From positions 1-35,483 of the forward strand of contig CAIFEB010000025.1 in NCBI GenBank assembly GCA_903789375.1: a stretch of 35,483 bases of DNA, given 5' to 3'. Each line of letters opens with the position of its first letter. Within the stretch, counting starts at the first letter, position 1. This stretch comes from an uncultured Eggerthellaceae bacterium (GTDB lineage Bacteria; Actinomycetota; Coriobacteriia; Coriobacteriales; Eggerthellaceae). The notes under the pieces were generated by a model. The model did not search any database. It saw nothing but the letters and a program-made list of their open reading frames with translations, and was not told where the DNA came from. Both the position numbers and the translations under genes were made by a program. Positions 30,409 through 35,483 of this stretch are shown here, piece after piece.

Positions 30409-32955
30409 ATGGGAATTCGCATTGCGCTTGCCGGCAACCCGAACTGCGGCAAGACGACGATGTTCAATGCGCTGACCGGTGCCCGACAGTACGTCGGCAA
30501 CTGGCCCGGCGTCACCGTTGAGAAGAAAGAGGGCAAGTACAAGGCCGACAAGGATGTGACCATCACCGACTTGCCGGGCGTGTACTCGCTCTCGCCGTAC
30601 TCACCTGAGGAAATCGTCACGCGCGACTACCTGCTGGACGGCCGTCCCGACGTCGTCATCAACCTGGTCGACGCGACCAACCTCGAGCGCAACCTGTACC
30701 TGACCACCCAGATCCTCGACCTGGGCCTGCCGGTCGTCATCGCCATGAACATGATGGACCTGGTGAAGAAGAATGGCGACAAGATCGACATCGACAAGCT
30801 GTCGCGCAAGCTCGGCTGCCCCATCGTCCCGACGTCGGCGCTGAAAGGCGACGGCCTTGACCAGCTGCTCGAAACCGCCGTCGCCAACGCGAAGGGCCAC
30901 AAGGTCTCGCGCATGGAGGCCACCTTCACCAAGGACACCGAGACGGCCATCCAGGACATCCAGCAGGTCATCGCCTCCAAGGTGTCCGCCGACGCGGCGC
31001 GCTGGTACGCGATCAAGCTGCTGGAGAACGAGGAGCGCACGGTCAAGCTGCTCAAGCTGGACGCTGCGAGCACGCGGGAAATCGACACGATTCGCAGCCG
31101 CTACGAGAAGCTCATGGACGACGACGCGGAAAGCGCCGTCACCACCGAGCGCTACGATCTGATCGGCGACATCGTTTCTGAAACGTACAAACGGTCGCTC
31201 AAGGGCATGACGGCGTCCGAGAAGGCCGACCGCATCATCACGAGCCGCGTATGGGGCTTGCCGATCTTCGTGGCCATCATGTTCCTCGTGTACTACATCG
31301 CCATCTCAACGGTGGGCACGGCCGCGACCGACTGGGTGAACGACAATCTGTTCGGCGACGGCTGGCTGATTACCGGCTCCGAGGAGTACAACGCCGACAA
31401 CGACGACTACACGACCGCCCAGGCGGACATCAAGTCCTACCTCGCCGCCGCCGAAGCCGCCGGCTACGACACCGCCGGCGTGTCCGAGGCGCTTGCCGCC
31501 GAGGATCCGACAGCCGAAGATGAGGCTGCGATCGACGCGTTCGTCGACGAGATGGAAAACGCCAACGTTATAGGCGTCTACGAGACGGTCGACGACGAAA
31601 CCAACGAAGTGGTGACCAACGACGTCGACTACGACACGTTCGTCGCCGATCTCGACGTCGAAGAGCCCGACCCCGCCGATTACGGCGTGTTCATGCCCTC
31701 CATTCCCGATTTGGCGACAAGCGGGCTTGAGGCCATCGGTTGCGCCGACTGGCTGGAAAGCCTGGTCGTCGACGGTGTCATCGCCGGCGTCGGCTCGGTG
31801 CTCGGCTTCCTGCCGCAGATGGCCGTCCTGTTCCTCGAGCTGGCCATCCTCGAGGGCTGCGGCTACATGGCGCGCATCGCCTTCCTCATGGACCGCATCT
31901 TCCGCAAGTTCGGCCTGTCCGGCAAGTCGTTCATCCCGATGCTCGTCGCCTCGGGCTGCGGCGTGCCCGCCGTCATGTCGACCAAGACCATCGAGGACGA
32001 GCGCGACCGTCGCCTGACTATCATGACCACCACGATGATCCCGTGCTCGGCCAAGACCCCGATCATCGCCCTGATCTTCGGCGCCATGGCGGGCGGTTCG
32101 TCCGCCGGCACCTGGTGGGTCGCCCCGCTGTTCTACTTCCTGGGCGTCATCGCGATCATCATCTCCGGCATCATGCTGCGCAAGACCCGCGCGTTCGCCG
32201 GCGAGGCCACGCCGTTCGTCATGGAGCTGCCCGAGTACCACGTGCCCTCGACGCGCAATGTGCTCATGTCCACGTGGGAGCGCTGCAAGGCGTTCATCAT
32301 CAAGGCTGGCACGATCATCTTCCTGTCCGCCGTGGTCATCTGGTTCCTGCTGAACTTCGGCGTGTACGACGGGTCGTTCGGCCTGCTCGACACCGACCTG
32401 GACGACTACATGCAGTACTCGATCCTCGCGATGATCGGCAACGCCCTGAGCTGGATCTTCCTGCCGCTCGGCTTTGGCGGGCTCGGCGACAACTGGCAGG
32501 CCACGGTGACCACCATCACCGGCTTGGTCGCCAAGGAAAACGTCGTCAGCACGGTCGGCATCATCACCTCGGTCGGCACCGACGCGTCGGAATCCGACCC
32601 GATGCTGTGGCAACAGTTCGCGCTGATGTTCAACGGCAGCATGCCGGCGATGGCCGCGTTCTGCGCGTTCAACCTGCTGTGCGCGCCGTGCTTCGCGGCC
32701 ATGGGCGCCATCCGCAACCAGATGGCGAACGCCAAGTGGTTCTGGGCGGCCATCGGCTACATGTGCGGGTTCGCGTGGTGCGTCGGCACGATGATCTACC
32801 AGTTCGGCAGCGCGCTCATCGGCGAGGCGAGCATCCCGGGCCTCATCCTGGCGTTCGTCATCCTGGCAGCGATGCTGTTCCAGCTGTTCCGCCCGATGCC
32901 CCACTACGATGACGCGGAGAAGGAGGTTCCGGTCGTCGCCGAGACTGCGGCGTAG
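30409..32955 (+). CDS. feoB: Ferrous iron transporter FeoB with an acidic extracytoplasmic insertion
   Basis: An 848-residue membrane Fe(II) transporter. The N-terminal G domain has G1 GNPNCGKT (9-16), G3 DLPG (54-57), G4 NMMD (114-117) and G5 SAL (143-145), then the helical GDI-like domain. Transmembrane helices start near 283. Gate and nucleoside-recognition regions are present, including CGYMARIAFLMDRIFRKFGLSGKSFIPMLVASGCGVPAVMSTKTI and TTTMIPCSAKTPI. Between the first and second helices lies a long loop whose residues ~323-425 hold about 30 Asp/Glu and a single Lys; standard FeoB proteins are ~650-770 residues. ATG 30409 is chosen as GAAAGG (30393-30398) sits 10 bases before it; ATG 30400 is too close. 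Confidence 0.96.
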   Translation: MGIRIALAGNPNCGKTTMFNALTGARQYVGNWPGVTVEKKEGKYKADKDVTITDLPGVYSLSPYSPEEIVTRDYLLDGRPDVVINLVDATNLERNLYLTTQILDLGLPVVIAMNMMDLVKKNGDKIDIDKLSRKLGCPIVPTSALKGDGLDQLLETAVANAKGHKVSRMEATFTKDTETAIQDIQQVIASKVSADAARWYAIKLLENEERTVKLLKLDAASTREIDTIRSRYEKLMDDDAESAVTTERYDLIGDIVSETYKRSLKGMTASEKADRIITSRVWGLPIFVAIMFLVYYIAISTVGTAATDWVNDNLFGDGWLITGSEEYNADNDDYTTAQADIKSYLAAAEAAGYDTAGVSEALAAEDPTAEDEAAIDAFVDEMENANVIGVYETVDDETNEVVTNDVDYDTFVADLDVEEPDPADYGVFMPSIPDLATSGLEAIGCADWLESLVVDGVIAGVGSVLGFLPQMAVLFLELAILEGCGYMARIAFLMDRIFRKFGLSGKSFIPMLVASGCGVPAVMSTKTIEDERDRRLTIMTTTMIPCSAKTPIIALIFGAMAGGSSAGTWWVAPLFYFLGVIAIIISGIMLRKTRAFAGEATPFVMELPEYHVPSTRNVLMSTWERCKAFIIKAGTIIFLSAVVIWFLLNFGVYDGSFGLLDTDLDDYMQYSILAMIGNALSWIFLPLGFGGLGDNWQATVTTITGLVAKENVVSTVGIITSVGTDASESDPMLWQQFALMFNGSMPAMAAFCAFNLLCAPCFAAMGAIRNQMANAKWFWAAIGYMCGFAWCVGTMIYQFGSALIGEASIPGLILAFVILAAMLFQLFRPMPHYDDAEKEVPVVAETAA

Positions 32956-32999
32956 CGAAAGGACCGGCTGTTCGTCTCGTGCCAAGCCCGCATGGCGAG

Positions 33000-33135
33000 T
33001 AAGTGCTGTGCGCCTGCTGTCCGCAAGCTTAGTGGGCGACCACTGGGGAAAGAGCCGCACCCATGCGCTGTGGGCGGCGGGCTGTGAGACTGTCGCACTA
33101 GATGGCTCTGTGAGACAGAGCTCTCGCGCCGTTCG
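33000..33135 (+). ncRNA. Structured 3' region after feoB, possible RNA element
   Basis: Bases after feoB can fold into GCCGCACCC/GTGGGCGGC (about 33054-33082) and GCTCTG-TGAGA-CAGAGC (33106-33122), repeating the word CTGTGAGAC, just before the terminator at 33136. I compared it with cobalamin and ZTP riboswitch cores from memory and found only partial matches (CCACTGGGGAA), so no class is assigned. It may be a 3' UTR or a small RNA. Confidence 0.3.
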
Positions 33136-33173
33136 AAACGGGATCTGCAGGTTCGCCTGCGGGTCCCGTTTTT
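33136..33173 (+). terminator. Terminator of the feo operon
   Basis: AAACGGGA pairs with TCCCGTTT around an inner hairpin GCAGG-TTCG-CCTGC, followed by TTTTT. It lies 180 bases after feoB. Confidence 0.8.
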
Positions 33174-33291
33174 CGTGCGGGGAAGGGGGATGGGCGCTGC
33201 GACCTGCGCAAACGGATGAGGATAGCGGCAGGCGGCTGCGCGATGCAGACGCGAGTTACGGCAATCGGCGTTTCGGCGGGTAGGGGCGCCG

Positions 33292-33351
33292 ACGCCTCGA
33301 TTCCGGCTCGAGGCGCTGGGAATTCCGTCGAATATGTCGGTTTATAAACCG
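33292..33351. promoter_or_regulatory. Two dyads upstream of the FeoB-associated gene
   Basis: CGCCTCGA/TCGAGGCG around TTCCGGC (about 33292-33314) is followed by the perfect palindrome CGGTTTATAAACCG (33338-33351). The latter contains TATAAA, a possible -10 box, 114 bases before the gene. This suggests a separate promoter and operator. It differs from the DtxR-like sites. Confidence 0.4.
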
Positions 33352-33464
33352 AGGCAAACTTTTGCTTGCGCTGAACGTGGACCTCTGGCACAGTGAAGGC
33401 GATACAAGAGGACCGGACGGCCGCGAAGGTTCGTGCCGGTCATGCATGCAAGGAGGCAGCGAAG

Positions 33465-33704
33465 ATGTCTGCTCTGGTTCTCACGCCGGGGACGATCGTC
33501 GTTCTGGCCATCTTGGCCGTTCTCGTCTATCTGGCCGCCCATCGGATGTTCGCCCGCGGGCTGTGCGACAGCGGGCGGTTCCGCTCGCGCAGGAAGGGCG
33601 GGGCAAGCAGCGCGTGTTCGCCGGTGGGGTGCGCCGGGTGCTCGGGCTGCGCGGCCGTCAGCAAGATGCTCGCCGACATGGACAAGGCATCCCAAAAGGA
33701 CTGA
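33465..33704 (+). CDS. FeoB-associated Cys-rich membrane protein
   Basis: A 79-residue protein with one N-terminal helix (PGTIVVLAILAVLVYLAAHRMF) and a short cytoplasmic tail with clustered Cys: GLCDSG, then ACSPVGCAGCSGCAAV (five Cys in a row of CxxxxCxxCxxC type). This layout matches the FeoB-associated Cys-rich membrane protein family (PF12669), thought to help FeoB, perhaps by holding Fe(II) or an iron-sulfur cluster. AAGGAGG before ATG 33465 is a strong ribosome binding site; the frame is open further upstream from 33393 but that extension is soluble and unlike the family. It is separated from feoB by a terminator, so it may be made from its own promoter. Confidence 0.85.
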   Translation: MSALVLTPGTIVVLAILAVLVYLAAHRMFARGLCDSGRFRSRRKGGASSACSPVGCAGCSGCAAVSKMLADMDKASQKD

Positions 33705-33710
33705 TGGATG

Positions 33711-33727
33711 GGGAGCGTGGCGCTCCC
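33711..33727 (+). terminator. Hairpin after the FeoB-associated gene
   Basis: GGGAGCG-TGG-CGCTCCC is a perfect 7-base stem 7 bases after the stop, without a T-run. It may help end the transcript. Confidence 0.4.
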
Positions 33728-33775
33728 GCCCGCTCGACCCGCCGCCGCACGGTTGTGCGGAAGTTGTGAACGAAA

Positions 33776-33826
33776 GTAAACCTAAGAAAACTTATTGACA
33801 GCCGCACGGAGTTACCTTAGGATAAC
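33776..33826 (+). promoter_or_regulatory. Metal-repressor controlled promoter
   Basis: TTGACA (33795-33800) and TAGGAT (33818-33823) are spaced by exactly 17 bases. The -10 lies inside the dyad GTTACCTTAGGATAAC (33811-33826), which resembles MntR/DtxR boxes and shares GTTAnnTTnnGnTAAC with the feo site at 29017-29032. A second, weaker copy GTAAACCTAAGAAAAC (33776-33791; 11 of 16 identical) lies just before the -35. Repressor bound here would block RNA polymerase. Confidence 0.75.
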
Positions 33827-33829
33827 AAA

Positions 33830-34170
33830 TGTCAGGAAACGGAACGCACGCGGTATGCGGCCGAAGCAGGAATGCTGGTCGCAGCGGATGCGCCCCGCGG
33901 GCTCGAAGCTGAAAGGCACGGGCCCGAAGGCACCGAATGCGCAGGTCGGTTCCCAATTCGCCTCCGGCGCACGGGAAGCCAGGCCGCAAGCGCAAGCAAC
34001 CGAACCGCCGCGCTCCTATCCTCTCAACCTTACTGACCCGGTGGTGGAAGCTCTCTTCTCGTCTGGCTATCCACCGCACAAAGGCTGGCAAGAGTCCCAC
34101 CCCCCTCTCTCTGCTCTTGCCAGCCGCCTTTGATTCCGAGGCCCCGAACGGCGCGTCCGTTCGGGGCTTT
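33830..34170 (+). ncRNA. Candidate metal-regulated small RNA
   Basis: A transcript from the promoter above would end at the strong terminator 34141-34170, about 340 bases later, with no gene having a ribosome binding site in between. Its 3' half folds into GGTGG/CCACC (34040-34075), then GGCTGGCAAGAG/CTCTTGCCAGCC (34083-34125) with a 19-base C/U-rich loop (34095-34113), then the terminator. C/U-rich loops are used by known bacterial small RNAs to pair with Shine-Dalgarno sites. The setting, next to feo genes and a DtxR-type repressor, suggests an iron- or manganese-starvation RNA. Frames such as 33795-34133 could encode a small protein, but lack start signals. Confidence 0.55.
34141..34170 (+). 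terminator. Terminator of the small RNA candidate
   Basis: GCCCCGAACG (34141-34150) and CGTTCGGGGC (34158-34167) pair perfectly around GCGCGTC and are followed by TTTG. It isolates the region from the repressor gene downstream. Confidence 0.8.
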
Positions 34171-34309
34171 GTCCGTATTCGAATAAAGGGGTGCCAACGT
34201 GGGCTATATATTTGAACGCATCGCGGTCGAAATTCCCATTCCCGCGCTCCAAAGGGGCGCGGGCCGGTATGCTATCATCCACGTTGAATGGACTGAGGAG
34301 TGATGACCC

Positions 34310-34723
34310 ATGGAGAAAGTCTCCAAATCGCACGAGGACTATCTAGAGGCTATCGTCATGCTCGGCGGCTCGACTGAATCCTCGGTTCGTTCTGTCGACA
34401 TCGCGAAGCATCTGGACGTCTCGAAGGCGTCCGTCAACAAGGCGATCACGCTGCTGAAGGAAAAAGGCCTGGTCGACCAGCCTTACTACGGCGACATCAC
34501 GCTGACGGCCGAAGGCTACGAATACGGCCGCTCGGTGTACGAGCGCCATCGCTGCCTGTACGCTTTCCTCACGCACGAGCTGGGCATCCCGGCCGAAACG
34601 GCCAACGACGAGGCATGCCTTATGGAACACGCCATCAGCGACGACTCGTTCGAGCGCTGGGTCGCCTACATCAAGAAGCTCGGCATCGTGCCCGAAGACC
34701 CGCAGGTTGGGGAAAAGGCGTAG
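34310..34723 (+). CDS. DtxR/MntR-family metal-dependent repressor, short form
   Basis: A 137-residue winged-helix repressor that senses Fe(II) or Mn(II). The DNA-binding domain is EDYLEAIVMLGGSTESSVRSVDIAKHLDVSKASVNKAITLLKEKGLV, followed by the wing and the dimerisation helices. Metal ligands can be placed by alignment: Asp10 and Glu13 as in MntR, His80, Cys103, Glu106 and His107 as in DtxR (ACxxEH). The mixture of MntR-like Asp10 with DtxR-like Cys103 makes metal preference hard to predict. The ancillary site looks degraded: Tyr84 and Asn99 replace the DtxR Glu and His. There is no C-terminal SH3 domain. GAGGAG at 34295-34300 supports ATG 34310. It is the likely regulator of the boxes at 29009-29067 and 33776-33826. 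Confidence 0.9.
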   Translation: MEKVSKSHEDYLEAIVMLGGSTESSVRSVDIAKHLDVSKASVNKAITLLKEKGLVDQPYYGDITLTAEGYEYGRSVYERHRCLYAFLTHELGIPAETANDEACLMEHAISDDSFERWVAYIKKLGIVPEDPQVGEKA

Positions 34724-34760
34724 GGCGCACGGCGTGCGCACGGATTCGTTTCGCATCTGA

Positions 34761-34803
34761 AAAATCGGCTCGAAAGCGATTGCGTTTTCGGGCCGATTTT
34801 TTT
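34761..34803 (+). terminator. Terminator after the metal repressor gene
   Basis: AAAATCGGC (34761-34769) pairs with GCCGATTTT (34792-34800), extended by CGAAA/TTTCG inside, and is followed by further T residues. It is bidirectional in appearance. Confidence 0.85.
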
Positions 34804-34913
34804 CGTCCGAGGCGTCGCGAGGGTAGGGCGCGCGGGCCGTTCTGTGATACGCTGAAAACGCTTTTGCACGAACCCCACTTTCAACGAACTCACGCTGCAA
34901 AAGGAGCATCCTC

Positions 34914-35483
34914 GTGGCCCGTTCCGCTAACATCGTCGACTTCAACGACATCAAGAAGAGCTCGAATCCGTCCCATCCGTATCGGACGGACGGCGCGCTG
35001 TCGCTTGCTGCACCGTCGGCGAAGGTGCGCTACCGGTTCATTGACGACGGCGACTACGACCGCGCCTCGCGCACGTCGCTGAGCTTTGACGAGAACTACG
35101 GGTCCGCCGACGCGCGCACCGCGCGCCCAACGTATTCCGAATCTTCCCGTTCGCGCACGTCACGTGCGTATTCTGCCCTCGCGCGCCAGACGCGCGAAGC
35201 ACGCGGCGCCGCATCCGACGCGCGCCCTGTCCACACTCGTTCGGCGCAGACCTCGACGCGCTCGCGCTTCCCCTGGGAAGCGGCGGAAGGCGTCATCGAC
35301 GGCGCGGACTTCGGCATCGACGGCGCGGATTTCGGGTCCGGGCGCCTCTCCGCGGGTGCGGGCTCTGCGCGCGTTGCAGGCAGCCGCGGTCGCCATGCGG
35401 CCCGCACGCAGGCGACGTCTGCCGCAGCGGCGCCGCGCGGCCGGGCGGGCTTCGCGCGCCCGTCGTCCGATGCGGCGTCGGGT
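34914..35483 (+). CDS. Unidentified protein with a disordered N-terminus (3' end outside window)
   Basis: A GTG-started frame is open for 190 codons to the window edge. AAAGGAG at 34899-34905 gives a good ribosome binding site. The protein begins VARSANIVDFNDIKKSSNPSH, a folded-looking opening, then becomes low-complexity: rich in Ser, Ala, Arg, Thr (SESSRSRTSRAYSALARQTREARGAAS), with the short duplication IDGADFG-IDGADFG at about residues 129-142. No transmembrane segment or known domain is visible in the available part. It could be the disordered leader of a longer cell-envelope or secreted protein, but the family is not recognisable. The gene follows the repressor after a clear terminator, so it has its own promoter, possibly around GATACGCT (34847-34854). 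Confidence 0.75.
   Translation, partial: MARSANIVDFNDIKKSSNPSHPYRTDGALSLAAPSAKVRYRFIDDGDYDRASRTSLSFDENYGSADARTARPTYSESSRSRTSRAYSALARQTREARGAASDARPVHTRSAQTSTRSRFPWEAAEGVIDGADFGIDGADFGSGRLSAGAGSARVAGSRGRHAARTQATSAAAAPRGRAGFARPSSDAASG

Noticed and set aside
33020-33100. Cobalamin or ZTP riboswitch
   Set aside because: Only the CCACTGGGGAA-like fragment fits; the other conserved boxes are missing, and it lies after feoB and not before a gene.
33795-34133. A 112-residue frame in the metal-regulated transcript
   Set aside because: Its first ATG overlaps the promoter, its internal ATGs lack ribosome binding sites, and its stop falls in the hairpin stem. I kept it only as an alternative for the small RNA.

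Overview
The window is GC-rich DNA that most resembles an anaerobic actinobacterium of the class Coriobacteriia, probably Eggerthellaceae. The evidence is gene content: a two-module 2-hydroxyacyl-CoA dehydratase activase, a LuxR regulator fused to a large membrane domain, a feoA-feoA-feoB ferrous iron system with a Cys-rich FeoB-associated protein, and an actinobacterial-type Tad pilus locus. The genus is inferred, not proven.

Left part (1-11324): leuS; a 1303-residue acyl-CoA dehydratase activase; tatA; a membrane LuxR regulator; a convergent SanA/YdcF-like gene; and a minus-strand tRNA-Val(UAC). Several intergenic gaps hold terminators and AT-rich inverted repeats. The first 80 bases carry a repeat that recurs 17.9 kb away.

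Centre (11982-25528): one co-directional Tad/Flp pilus locus. The order is cpaB-like, tadZ/cpaE-like ATPase, tadA ATPase, tadB and tadC (all overlapping), Flp pilin, a very small TadE-like ORF with no good start codon, a 627-bp gap filled by a 370-bp nested palindrome, a TadE, a 770-residue TadG-like protein with a CxxC/CxxC knuckle, a second TadE, a membrane protein with a decapeptide repeat, a DUF192 protein, a zinc-ribbon protein and the prepilin peptidase. The last genes carry in-frame tandem repeats (30, 57 and 36 bp) in linkers.

Right part (25529-35483): a ModE-like regulator and thrC on the minus strand, then the iron block. The iron block is feoA, feoA, feoB (with an acidic extracytoplasmic insertion), a Cys-rich FeoB-associated protein and a short DtxR/MntR-type repressor. 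Similar 16-bp dyads sit at the feo promoter and at a second promoter (33795-33823) inside the block. That second promoter has no convincing protein gene before a strong terminator at 34170. The RNA in between would fold into consecutive hairpins, one with a C/U-rich loop able to pair with Shine-Dalgarno sequences. This metal-regulated small RNA candidate, possibly acting like RyhB, FsrA or MrsI, is the most interesting unexplained object in the window. The last gene, starting with GTG at 34914, runs off the end and is unidentified.
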